Below are positions 15,082 to 23,403 of a stretch of 25,841 bases of DNA, one piece after another (the first letter of the stretch is position 1; every line of letters starts with the position of its first letter). This DNA is from Trebonia sp. (GTDB lineage: Bacteria > Actinomycetota > Actinomycetes > Streptosporangiales > Streptosporangiaceae): contig JASHPP010000635.1 in NCBI GenBank assembly GCA_030038035.1, positions 1 to 25,841 of the forward strand, in the 5' to 3' direction. A model generated the notes under the pieces. The model ran no database searches. It was not told where the DNA came from and saw nothing but the letters and a program-made list of their open reading frames with translations. Both the position numbers and the translations under genes were made by a program.

Positions 15082-15117
15082 TTCACACCCACCGCGGTGG
15101 GTGATAGTCTAGTACAA
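15082..15117 (+). promoter_or_regulatory. promoter with 18-bp palindromic operator, leaderless start
   Basis: TTCACA (15082-15087) and TAGTCT (15105-15110) are separated by 17 bases. They fit the -35 and -10 elements of a housekeeping sigma promoter, and the ATG at 15118 follows the -10 by seven bases, predicting leaderless transcription. The perfect palindrome CACCCACCGCGGTGGGTG (15086-15103) fills the spacer. A dimeric regulator bound there would block RNA polymerase. Confidence 0.6.
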
Positions 15118-16239
15118 ATGATACGAAGGCGTACCCCGCAGTTGCAGGCGGTGCTAGTCGGCTATGGAGTCGGCGGCTCAGTCTTCCACGCGCCGATTGT
15201 GAACGCAGTGCCTGGCATAGATCTTGGCGCGATTGTCACGTCGAACCCTGACCGTCGAGCGGCAGCACTGCAACGGTATCCATCGATACGCCTCTATGAT
15301 GATCCAGTCGATGCATTTCGATACGCTGGCGGCGATCTGGCGATAATAGCGACCCCCAATCGATATCATGCGATTCTCGCGAAAGCCGCGTTGAGCGCTG
15401 GGCTTCATGTCGTATTGGACAAACCTCTCGCCGGAAGTGCAGCTGAGGCCATGGAACTTCGGAAATCGGCAGATCGGCTGGGCCTCCTGATAATCCCATA
15501 CCAAAACCGCAGATGGGATGGTGACTTCCGCACCATCCAGAAACTGATATATGATGGTAGACTAGGTGCGGTCTTTCGATTCGAGTCTAGGTTCGAGCGA
15601 TGGCGGCCTACAGTCCGGAGCGGAAGCTGGAAGGAATCCGGCAATGCAGAAGATCTAGGTGGCGCGCTGTACGACCTTGGAGTGCATCTTATTGATCAGG
15701 CTATCTGCCTTTTCGGCTGCCCCTTGCAAGTGTATGCGGAGTTGGATCGCCGACGCAATAATACTCTCGTAGATGATGATACCTATATCGCCATGACGCA
15801 TTCGGATGGTGTACGCGCTCATTTGTGGATGTCTTCTGCTGCGAGCGATCTAGGCCCCCGTTTCCGAGTCTTGGGGAGCAAAACTAGCTACGTGAAGTAC
15901 GGCATGGATCCTCAAGAGGCGGCCCTGCGTAGCGGCGCTTCTCCGAACGACGAAGAGTGGGGCATGGAGTCGCCAGATGCCTGGGGACGGCTTGGAACCC
16001 CCGAAGCAAATGAACCAATCCCCACGCTGCAAGGTAGATATCAGGAATTCTATCTCCGGGTTGTTTCTGCAATCACGGAGGGAACTGATTCGCCGGTGGC
16101 AATAGATGATGTAATCAAAGGGCTTGCAGTAGTAGAAGCCGCCCAACGATCGGCGCGTTATAACCGAATCGAGCGTATAACGGACACCATTGGCTTCGCA
16201 AATAGATTTAGTACCGCGAACCTGAAGCGCGATCCATGA
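15118..16239 (+). CDS. Gfo/Idh/MocA-family oxidoreductase, IolW/YdgJ-like
   Basis: This 373-residue NAD(P)-dependent dehydrogenase has the Rossmann motif VGYGVGG (14-20), the catalytic-lysine motif LDKP (K102, usually EKP) and the catalytic-site YDLGVHLIDQ (185-194). Several strings are hallmarks of the scyllo-inositol dehydrogenase (NADP+) IolW/YdgJ/YvaA subgroup: SVFHAP, NRRWDGDF (130-137) and KYGMDPQE. Characterised members interconvert scyllo-inosose and scyllo-inositol. The same or a related cyclitol or sugar substrate is inferred here. ATG 15118 is preferred over a GTG at 15097 because the GTG lies inside the promoter palindrome and the ATG sits at leaderless spacing. Its stop overlaps the aldolase start (ATGA). 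Confidence 0.87.
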   Translation: MIRRRTPQLQAVLVGYGVGGSVFHAPIVNAVPGIDLGAIVTSNPDRRAAALQRYPSIRLYDDPVDAFRYAGGDLAIIATPNRYHAILAKAALSAGLHVVLDKPLAGSAAEAMELRKSADRLGLLIIPYQNRRWDGDFRTIQKLIYDGRLGAVFRFESRFERWRPTVRSGSWKESGNAEDLGGALYDLGVHLIDQAICLFGCPLQVYAELDRRRNNTLVDDDTYIAMTHSDGVRAHLWMSSAASDLGPRFRVLGSKTSYVKYGMDPQEAALRSGASPNDEEWGMESPDAWGRLGTPEANEPIPTLQGRYQEFYLRVVSAITEGTDSPVAIDDVIKGLAVVEAAQRSARYNRIERITDTIGFANRFSTANLKRDP

Positions 16240-17084
16240 CATGGGGTTTACAGATGGAAGGACAGAATGGACCAAAATTTGCATTCCCAATTCCTGCGTT
16301 CAATTTTAACGACCAGCACGATCTTGCAGCGATAGTCGCGGCAATAGAGCAGTGCGGCCAACCAGCCGTGGCGATGGTCTCCGTCGCAGCAGCCTCCTAC
16401 TATGACTTGGAGTTGATGTATGATATCTTCGCATTCTATAAACGGAGATCCAGTGTGCCCCTTTGGATTGAGCTAGATCACTGCTCGGATCGCTCGATGC
16501 TAAGGCGCGCGGCCGCGTTGCATTTTGATATCCTAATGGCCGACTTTTCTCACTTCACGCTGCAAGAAAATATCGAGTATGTGGCCGATGTCGTGAACGA
16601 GATGCGTTCCTATCCCTGCCTTGTAGAGGGTGAATCGTCTGCGATACCAACGGAGTTGATGAGCGGCTACGTCCGGAATGACGAATTGCCGCCCGCAGAG
16701 CTAGTGCACAAGTTCGCATCCGAAACTGGTTGCGATCTCGTGGCGCCGTATATAGGTACTCTTCACGGCTTCATGCGAGTGAAGCCTGCTATTGACGAAG
16801 ATTTCGTTCGACAGATCGCGCGAGCGGCTCCGGTACCAATTGTAGCACATGGCTGCGATTACCTTACTCCGCGCGAAATCGGCATACTGTGCAGAAGTGG
16901 CGTCCGGAAACTGAATTTTGGTCCACAACTGCGCGATATTTGGTGCACGGCAAGCCGCATGGAATGGCAGGTCGCAGATACTGATATACCAGATCAGAGG
17001 CGAGTTCATAGTGCAGCAAACCGCGCTCTCCAGGTCGCCATCACGGAAATCGTGGGTGCGCTTCGTCGGACTGACCTGACGTGA
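16236..17084 (+). CDS. class II (zinc) aldolase, fructose-bisphosphate aldolase family
   Basis: This 282-residue protein has zinc and catalytic motifs in order: ELDHCSD (79-85; D81 catalytic, H82 zinc), VEGESSA (130-136), GTLHG (174-178; H177 zinc), VAHGCDYL (203-210; H205 zinc) and RKLNFGPQLR (224-233). The family includes fructose- and tagatose-bisphosphate aldolases and the inositol-pathway aldolase IolJ. Usual LDHG and HGG motifs read LDHC and HGC, so this is a divergent member. It starts in an ATGA overlap with the dehydrogenase, so the two are translationally coupled. Codon 5 is TTA, very rare in such genomes; an ATG at codon 7 could be the true start and would remove it. The chain probably cleaves or forms a ketose phosphate. 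Confidence 0.82.
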   Translation: MTWGLQMEGQNGPKFAFPIPAFNFNDQHDLAAIVAAIEQCGQPAVAMVSVAAASYYDLELMYDIFAFYKRRSSVPLWIELDHCSDRSMLRRAAALHFDILMADFSHFTLQENIEYVADVVNEMRSYPCLVEGESSAIPTELMSGYVRNDELPPAELVHKFASETGCDLVAPYIGTLHGFMRVKPAIDEDFVRQIARAAPVPIVAHGCDYLTPREIGILCRSGVRKLNFGPQLRDIWCTASRMEWQVADTDIPDQRRVHSAANRALQVAITEIVGALRRTDLT

Positions 17085-17209
17085 TTGGCGCTGTTGATAA
17101 CTGCTAAATGGCGGGGCAAAGGAGACAGCACGCACGTTCGACTGGAGGTTTGGGTGTCCAATCGTATAGCCAGCCTGTACCTACGAGACCTGGACCGCTG
17201 CTCGCATCG
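17085..17209. other. right junction of the low-GC island, no gene seen
   Basis: This 125-base gap lies between the convergent aldolase and zwf genes. Composition returns to GC-rich at the zwf stop (17210). There is no tRNA, integrase remnant or clear att repeat, and no convincing terminator. Confidence 0.4.
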
Positions 17210-18736
17210 TCAGTGCAGGTACCAGCGGTTCGGCGCGATCAGCCTGTCCACGCTGGCCGGACCCCACGAGCCTGGCGCGTACTCCTCCACCGGCGGCGGG
17301 GCGGTCAGCAGGGGCTCGGAGATCTCCCAGACCCGCTCGATCCCGTCGGCCCGGGTGAACAGCGACTGGTCGCCGAGCATCGCGAGCAGGATCAGCCGTT
17401 CGTAGCCTTCGAGCGCGTTCGCCTGGGCGAAGGAGTCGTCGTAGCTGAACTTCATCTCGGTCGCGCCGAGGGTCATCTCCGGCCCCGGCTTCTTGGCCAG
17501 GAACTCGATCTTGATCGAACCGGGGTCGGCGAAGTCGATCACGATCTCGTTGACCCGGCCCATCGGCACATCATGGCGGTGCGCGGGGAACATCCGCAGC
17601 GGCGGTTCGCGGAAGCCGAGCGTGACCAGCTGGCGGCTGGCCGCCAGGCACTTCCCTGAGCGCAGGTAGAACGGCACGCCGTGCCACCGCCAGTTCTCGA
17701 CCTCCACGCGCACCGCGACCATCGTGTCGGTGTCGGAGCCAGGACGCACGCCTGGCTCGGACCGGTAGCCGGTGTACTGCCCGCGCACCACGTGCCGCAC
17801 GTCGACCGGCCGCAGCGCGTCGAACACCTTTCCCTTCTCGTCCCGCAGCGGCCTGGCCTCCAGCGACGTCGGCGGCTCCATCGCGAGGAAGCCGAGCACC
17901 TGGAACAGGTGGGTGACCACCATGTCCCGGTACGCCCCGGTCGCGTCGTAGAACCCGGCCCGGCCCTCGATCGACAGCGTTTCCGGCACGTCGATCTGCA
18001 CGTACCGGATGTGGTCCCGGTTCCAGATCGGCTCGAAGAGGCCGTTGGCGAACCGGAACGCGAGGATGTTGTCGACGGACTCCTTGCCGAGGAAGTGGTC
18101 GATCCGGAACACCTGCGACTCGTCGAAGACGGCGTGCACCGCCGCGTTCAGCTCGCGCGCCGACGCGAGGTCCTCGCCGAACGGCTTCTCGATGATGACC
18201 TTCGTGTCGCCCTTGGCGAGTCCCGAGGAGCCGAGCAGCCCGATCACGGACTCGAAGGCGGTCGGCGGCACGGCCAGGTGGTACAGCCGCCCCGGCTGAC
18301 CGCCGATCGCCTTTTCCGCCGCCTCGACGGCGGACACCAGCGGCGACGGGTCCTGCGGGGACGCGGCGCCGAACGACAGGCGGGACGCGAACTCGTCCCA
18401 CGAGGAGCCCATCGGCTTGATCCTGCAGTACCGGTCCACGACCTTTTCCGCGTAGGCCACGAACTCCGCGTCGGACAGCGCGTACTCCGGCGGCGCGCTG
18501 CCGATGATCCGGTACTTGTCGGGCAGCAGCCCCGCGCACGCCAGGTGGTACAGCCCTGGCAGCAGCTTGCGCTTGGCCAGGTCCCCGGTCGCGCCGAACA
18601 GCACGATCACATAGCTGCCCGGCCGGGGGCCGGTGCGCCGCGACTCGGCGGCCACCGACGCCCCAGGCGCCGCCGCTGCCGCCGGCGCCGCCGACGGCGT
18701 CCCCGCCGCTGGCGTCTCCGACGTCTGCGCGCTCAC
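17210..18736 (-). CDS. zwf: glucose-6-phosphate 1-dehydrogenase
   Basis: This 508-residue enzyme oxidises glucose 6-phosphate to 6-phosphogluconolactone and feeds the oxidative pentose phosphate pathway. The nucleotide motif is GATGDLAKRK (48-57), then EKPFG (183-187), and the active-site signature is RIDHFLGKE (211-219). The first 40 residues are an Ala/Pro-rich tail. GTG 18736 is chosen because its GTGA overlaps the gnd stop by four bases; the frame upstream is gnd antiframe. No opcA or 6-phosphogluconolactonase gene follows in the usual actinomycete order. Instead the island begins downstream. Confidence 0.95.
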   Translation of the reverse strand: MSAQTSETPAAGTPSAAPAAAAAPGASVAAESRRTGPRPGSYVIVLFGATGDLAKRKLLPGLYHLACAGLLPDKYRIIGSAPPEYALSDAEFVAYAEKVVDRYCRIKPMGSSWDEFASRLSFGAASPQDPSPLVSAVEAAEKAIGGQPGRLYHLAVPPTAFESVIGLLGSSGLAKGDTKVIIEKPFGEDLASARELNAAVHAVFDESQVFRIDHFLGKESVDNILAFRFANGLFEPIWNRDHIRYVQIDVPETLSIEGRAGFYDATGAYRDMVVTHLFQVLGFLAMEPPTSLEARPLRDEKGKVFDALRPVDVRHVVRGQYTGYRSEPGVRPGSDTDTMVAVRVEVENWRWHGVPFYLRSGKCLAASRQLVTLGFREPPLRMFPAHRHDVPMGRVNEIVIDFADPGSIKIEFLAKKPGPEMTLGATEMKFSYDDSFAQANALEGYERLILLAMLGDQSLFTRADGIERVWEISEPLLTAPPPVEEYAPGSWGPASVDRLIAPNRWYLH

Positions 18737-19761
18737 TGCTTCTTCTCCGCGTGTCCGCCGAACTCCGAGCGCATCGCGGACAGGATCTTGGCGGTGAACG
18801 CGCCGTTGTCCCGTGACTCGAACCGCTCGTACAGCGACGCCGAGATGACCGAAGCGGGCACGCCCTCGTCGACGGCGGCCAGCACGGTCCAGCGGCCCTC
18901 GCCTGAGTCGGACACGTGACCGCTGAAGTCGTCCAGGTCCGGCGACTTGGCCAGCGCGGCGGCGATCAGGTCGACCAGCCAGGAGCTGACCACCGAGCCG
19001 CGCCGCCACACCTCGGCCACGTCGGCGACGTTGACCTGGTACTGGTAGGCCTCGGGGGCGCGCAGCGGGGCGGTCTCCGCGTCGACCTCGTCCTGGTGCA
19101 GCCCCACGTCGGCGTGCTTGATGACAGAAAGGCCCTCGGCGATCGCGGCCATCATGCCGTACTCCACGCCGTTGTGCACCATCTTGACGAAGTGCCCGGC
19201 ACCGGACGGCCCGCAGTGCATGTACCCCTGCGCGACGGCGTCCGAAGGCGACCGCCCGGGCGTCTGCTCCACCGTGCCGAGACCCGGCGCGATCGTCTTG
19301 AATATCGGGTCGAGCCGCGCCACCGCCGCCAGGTCACCGCCGATCATCAGGCAGTACCCGCGCTCCAGCCCCCACACGCCGCCGCTGGTGCCGACGTCGA
19401 GGTAGTGGATGCCCTTGGCGTGCAGGGCCGCCGAGCGCGTGATGTCGTCGCGGTAGTACGAGTTGCCGCCGTCGATCACCACGTCGCCGGCGTCGAGCAG
19501 CGGCACCAGGTCCGACAGCGTCGAGTCGACCACCCCGGCCGGGACCATGATCCAGGCGGCCCGGGGTTTTTCCAGCTTCTCGACGAACTCGGCGAGCGAG
19601 GAGGCACCGTCCGCGCCCTCGGCCGCGAGCTCCTTGACCACGTCCAGGTTCCTGTCGAAGGCCACGCACCGGTGGCCGTCGCGCATCAGCCGGCGGACCA
19701 GGTTGGACCCCATCCGGCCCAGCCCGATCATGCCGAGCTGCATCGGCTTGTCAGTTGCCAT
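18733..19761 (-). CDS. gnd: 6-phosphogluconate dehydrogenase, decarboxylating, short type
   Basis: This 342-residue enzyme converts 6-phosphogluconate to ribulose 5-phosphate and CO2. Features seen are the Rossmann motif GLGRMG (13-18), DGGNSYYRD (97-105), the substrate-binding GTSGG (124-128), and GHFVKMVHNGVEYG (189-202) with catalytic K193. It is about 130 residues shorter than the classical enzyme, matching the short, often NAD-dependent GntZ/YqeC branch. Its cofactor preference is not readable with confidence. It lies between pgi (ten-base gap) and zwf (four-base overlap). Confidence 0.93.
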   Translation of the reverse strand: MATDKPMQLGMIGLGRMGSNLVRRLMRDGHRCVAFDRNLDVVKELAAEGADGASSLAEFVEKLEKPRAAWIMVPAGVVDSTLSDLVPLLDAGDVVIDGGNSYYRDDITRSAALHAKGIHYLDVGTSGGVWGLERGYCLMIGGDLAAVARLDPIFKTIAPGLGTVEQTPGRSPSDAVAQGYMHCGPSGAGHFVKMVHNGVEYGMMAAIAEGLSVIKHADVGLHQDEVDAETAPLRAPEAYQYQVNVADVAEVWRRGSVVSSWLVDLIAAALAKSPDLDDFSGHVSDSGEGRWTVLAAVDEGVPASVISASLYERFESRDNGAFTAKILSAMRSEFGGHAEKKQ

Positions 19762-19771
19762 GGCGAAAACC

Positions 19772-21403
19772 TCACGCTCCCTTGAGCGAACGGTAGCGGC
19801 GGATCAGTGCGTTGGTAGACGAGTCGTGCGCCAGGGCCGGCTCCGCGGCCGACTCAAGCTCGGGGATGATCTGCTGCGCGAGCACCTTGCCGAGCTCGAC
19901 CCCCCACTGGTCGAACGAGTCGACATCCCAGATCGTCCCCTGCGTGAACACGCTGTGCTCGTACAGGGCGACCAGGGAGCCGAGCAGCCGCGGCGTGAGC
20001 ACCTCGCACAGCAGCGTGTTCGTCGGCCGGTTGCCCTCCATCACCAGGTGCGGCACGACGGCCTCGGGCGTGCCCTCAGCGCGGACCTCCGCCTCCGTCT
20101 TCCCGAACGCCAGCGCCGCCGCCTGGGCGAACACGTTGGACGAGAGCAGGTCGTGCTGGTCGCGGATGGGGTTAAGACCCCGCCCGAACCCGATCAGGTC
20201 GAGCGGGATCAGCGTGGTGCCCTGGTGGATGAGCTGGTAGAAGCTGTGCTGCCCGTTGGTGCCCGGCTCGCCCCAGAACACCGCGCCGGTGTCGTAGTCC
20301 ACGTGCCGCCCGGCCAGCGTCACGTGCTTGCCGTTGGACTCCATCGTGAGCTGCTGCAGGTAGGCGGGGAAGCGCTTCAGGTACTGGTCGTACGGCATCA
20401 CGCCGACGGTCTGCGCGCCGAAGAAGTCGCGGTACCACACCGCGAGCACCCCCATCAGCACCGGCAGGTTGGCATCCAGCGGCGCGGTGCGGAAGTGCTC
20501 GTCCATCGCGCGGAATCCGGCGAGCATCTCGTCGAACTGGTCCGGCCCGATCGCGATCATCGTGGACAGGCCGATCGCGGAGTCCATCGAATACCGCCCG
20601 CCGACCCAGTCCCAGAACCCGAACATGTTCGCGGTGTCGATGCCGAACGCCCGCACCCGCTCGGCGTTCGTGGAGACTGCCACGAAATGGTTCGCCACCG
20701 CGTCCTGCGACCCGAGCGCGGACACCACCCAGTCCCGCGCCGTCGTGGCGTTGGTCATCGTCTCCAGCGTGCTGAACGTCTTGGACGAGATGATGAACAG
20801 CGTCTCGTCCGCGGCCAGGTCGCGGGTCGCCTCGGCGAAGTCGGTGGAGTCGACGTTGGACACGAACCGGAACGCGATGTCCCTCGCGGAGTAATGCCTG
20901 AGCGCCTCATACGCCATGACCGGCCCGAGGTCGGACCCGCCGATGCCGACGTTGATCACATTTTTTATGGGCTTTCCGGTAAGACCCTTGAATTCTCCAG
21001 AACGAACAGCGGTGGCTAGCCTGCGCATGCGGCTCAGCACGTCGTGGACATCCTTGACGACGTCCTGGCCGTCCACGACCAGTCGTGCTGTGGCCGGCAT
21101 GCGCAGCGCCACGTGCAGGACCGCGCGGTCTTCTGACACGTTGATGTGCTCGCCGCGGAACATCGCGTCCCGCCGCTGCGGCACCCCCGACTCTGCCGCC
21201 AGTTCGATCAGCAGCCGCATGGTCGCGTCGGTGACCCGGTTCTTCGAGTAATCGAGGTAGATGCCCGCGGCCTGCGCGGTCAGCCGCTCGCCGCGACCGG
21301 GGTCCGCGGCGAACAGGTCGCGCAGGTGCTGTCCCGAGATCTCGGCGTAATGGCGCTCCAGTGCCTGCCACGCCTTGCGCTCCCGCAGCGCGGTCGCCGA
21401 CAT
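19772..21403 (-). CDS. pgi: glucose-6-phosphate isomerase
   Basis: This 543-residue enzyme interconverts glucose 6-phosphate and fructose 6-phosphate. Features seen are GIGGSDLG (153-160), the sugar-phosphate loop [12 protein letters not shown] (207-218), the catalytic [15 protein letters not shown] stretch and [14 protein letters not shown]. The length is typical of the E. coli-like class. GGGGAG lies about 6-12 bases before the ATG at 21403. It is first gene of the pgi-gnd-zwf run. The 155 bases upstream, before malQ ends, should hold its promoter, but I see no clear -35/-10 pair. Confidence 0.95.
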   Translation of the reverse strand: MSATALRERKAWQALERHYAEISGQHLRDLFAADPGRGERLTAQAAGIYLDYSKNRVTDATMRLLIELAAESGVPQRRDAMFRGEHINVSEDRAVLHVALRMPATARLVVDGQDVVKDVHDVLSRMRRLATAVRSGEFKGLTGKPIKNVINVGIGGSDLGPVMAYEALRHYSARDIAFRFVSNVDSTDFAEATRDLAADETLFIISSKTFSTLETMTNATTARDWVVSALGSQDAVANHFVAVSTNAERVRAFGIDTANMFGFWDWVGGRYSMDSAIGLSTMIAIGPDQFDEMLAGFRAMDEHFRTAPLDANLPVLMGVLAVWYRDFFGAQTVGVMPYDQYLKRFPAYLQQLTMESNGKHVTLAGRHVDYDTGAVFWGEPGTNGQHSFYQLIHQGTTLIPLDLIGFGRGLNPIRDQHDLLSSNVFAQAAALAFGKTEAEVRAEGTPEAVVPHLVMEGNRPTNTLLCEVLTPRLLGSLVALYEHSVFTQGTIWDVDSFDQWGVELGKVLAQQIIPELESAAEPALAHDSSTNALIRRYRSLKGA

Positions 21404-21558
21404 GTCGTCTCCCCTCGTCGAGGTTCGCGCCCGTCACCGGGCACTGGCCTTGCGTGATGTTTGTGCGCCAAGCCGATCCTCGCACGCCCGCCCGCGCCAG
21501 CACCCTCCGGGTAACCGATCCCGCCGCGTGCCCTTGCCCCTGCCCGCGCGGCCGGCCG

Positions 21559-23373
21559 TTATGCGCCGGCGGCGGCGCGGGCTACCGCGCGGACGCGGCC
21601 GCTTGCCGGGAGGTCGTCAAGGAGCACCGGCTCGCCGTCGGGGCCGCACAGCGGCAGCCGCCAGTTCGGGTACTCGGTGACGGTGCCCGGCATGTTCTGC
21701 GCGCGGCGCTCGCCGGCCGCCTCGGCGAGCGAGACGCCGATCAGCAGGGCCGGCGTCCTGGCCAGGTACCCGTACAGCGCGACCGTGAACGCGTCCGGGT
21801 CCGGCCAGGTCCCCGGCGGCAGCAGGCCCTCCCTGGCCAGCGCGCCGAACCACGCGGCGAGCGCCTTGTCGGCCTCGGCGCGCTCCTCCGGTTCTGGGCG
21901 GGTGAGCAGCCCGAGCCTGGCCCGCTCGGTCACCTGCGAGCCGGCGAGGAACGCCGCGGCGGGCGCCATGTCGTGCGTGGAGACCGTGGCCAGGCAGCCG
22001 GGCCGCCACGAGCCAGGCGGCCGCGGCGTGCCGTCCCACTCGCGCTCGAACCACAGCACCGACGTGCCGAGCACGCCACGGGCGGCCAGGGCGTCGCGCA
22101 CCCATGGCTCGACCGTGCCGAGGTCCTCGCCGATCGCGACCGCGCCGCAGTGGGCCGCCACGCCGGCGAGCACCCCGAGCGTCGCCTCGGCGTCGTAGCG
22201 CACGTACGAGCCCTGATCAGGCGGCCTGCCCGCGGGGATCCACCACAGCCTGGTCAGCCCCATCACGTGGTCGATCCGCAGCCCGCCCCCCGCGCATGCG
22301 GTCGCCCCGATCAGGTCGGCGAGCGGCCGGTACCCGCGCGCGGCCAGCCGGCCCGGATGCCAGGGCGGCAGCCCCCAGTCCTGGCCGCGCTGGTTGAACT
22401 CATCCGGCGGCGCGCCGACGCTGATCCCGCCCGCGATCACGTCCTGCCAGGCCCAGGCGTCCGCCCCGCCCGGGTGCGCGCCGACCGCCAGGTCGTGCAC
22501 GACGCCGATCTCCATCCCGGCCGCGCGCGCCGCCTGCTGGGCGGCAGCCACCTGCGTCGCCGCCAGCCACTGCACCCAGACGTGGAAGGCCGTCCGCGAG
22601 GCGAGCTGGCCGCGCAGCACGGAGGTCTCCGCCGAGCGCGGCTCGCGCAGCGCGGACGGCCAGGCGCGGAAGTCGGGCCCGTGCACTTCGGCGATGGCGC
22701 ACCAGGTCGCCCAGTCGTCAAGCGGCTGCCCCTGCCGGACGCGAAAGGAGTCGAGCGACGCCAGCCGCGGCGGGCTCAGCGGCACGTTCGCGATGATCTC
22801 GAGCGCGGCCCGCTTGGCGGTCCACACCGCGTCCCTGTCGATCGGCGCGGCCGTCCCGCTCGCCGCGCGCAGCGGCCGCGCGAGGGCGCTCACCGCGGCC
22901 CGCTGCGACTGATCAAGGCTTTCGTATTCGGGGATGTCTTCGATGCGCAGGTACAGCGGGCTGATCCAGCGGCGGCTCATCGGCAGGTACGGCGAGGGGC
23001 TGACCGGAGGCAGCGGCTCGGCCGCGTGCAGCGGGTTGATCAGCACGAACCCGGCGCCGAGGTCGCGCGCCGACCAGGCGGCCAGGTCGGCGAGGTCCCT
23101 CAGGTCCCCGTGGCCCCAGGAGTGGCGCGAGCGCAGCGAGTACAGCTGCACGGTGAACCCCCACGAGCGGCGGCCGGGCAGGGGAGCCGCGGCGCCCTGC
23201 GTGGCGATGCCGGGCAGCGGACCGGATTGCTCCCAGGGGGGAGCGTCGCCGAGCACCGCCAGGATCGCGGCCAGCGTCTCGTCGGGTACGGTGACCTCGC
23301 GCCCCTGCCAGTCCCAGTAGTTGACCGCCACGCCCGCGGCGGCCGCCCGCTCGCGCAGTTCCCCGCTGTCCAT
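21559..23373 (-). CDS. malQ: 4-alpha-glucanotransferase (amylomaltase)
   Basis: This 604-residue GH77 enzyme transfers alpha-1,4-glucan segments between maltooligosaccharides in glycogen and maltodextrin turnover. The catalytic residues fit the family: nucleophile D368 in LRIDHVMGL, acid/base E416 in AIGEDLGTV, and D468 in VSTHDMAP. The substrate region SPSPYLPMSRRWISPLYL (125-142) and the QDWGLPPW motif (331-338) are present. A short N-terminal domain (1-60) replaces the longer one in some actinomycete MalQ proteins. It begins 30 bases after ppk2, which suggests cotranscription. Confidence 0.95.
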   Translation of the reverse strand: MDSGELRERAAAAGVAVNYWDWQGREVTVPDETLAAILAVLGDAPPWEQSGPLPGIATQGAAAPLPGRRSWGFTVQLYSLRSRHSWGHGDLRDLADLAAWSARDLGAGFVLINPLHAAEPLPPVSPSPYLPMSRRWISPLYLRIEDIPEYESLDQSQRAAVSALARPLRAASGTAAPIDRDAVWTAKRAALEIIANVPLSPPRLASLDSFRVRQGQPLDDWATWCAIAEVHGPDFRAWPSALREPRSAETSVLRGQLASRTAFHVWVQWLAATQVAAAQQAARAAGMEIGVVHDLAVGAHPGGADAWAWQDVIAGGISVGAPPDEFNQRGQDWGLPPWHPGRLAARGYRPLADLIGATACAGGGLRIDHVMGLTRLWWIPAGRPPDQGSYVRYDAEATLGVLAGVAAHCGAVAIGEDLGTVEPWVRDALAARGVLGTSVLWFEREWDGTPRPPGSWRPGCLATVSTHDMAPAAAFLAGSQVTERARLGLLTRPEPEERAEADKALAAWFGALAREGLLPPGTWPDPDAFTVALYGYLARTPALLIGVSLAEAAGERRAQNMPGTVTEYPNWRLPLCGPDGEPVLLDDLPASGRVRAVARAAAGA

Positions 23374-23403
23374 CGCACCAGTGTGCCGTACCCCGGTTCG
23401 GGG

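Noticed and set aside
15097..15117. GTG start for the Gfo/Idh gene, adding seven residues
   Set aside because: This GTG lies within the promoter palindrome and upstream of the inferred transcription start, and the added residues are not part of the family fold.
12372..17209. Integrative element or prophage as carrier of the low-GC island
   Set aside because: No integrase, transposase, tRNA end, att repeat or phage structural gene is visible at either junction; only composition suggests transfer.
17194..17229. Inverted repeat ACCGCTG/CAGCGGT as a terminator between the aldolase and zwf
   Set aside because: One arm is inside the zwf coding end, the loop is 22 bases, and a competing GTACCT/AGGTAC pair crosses it.
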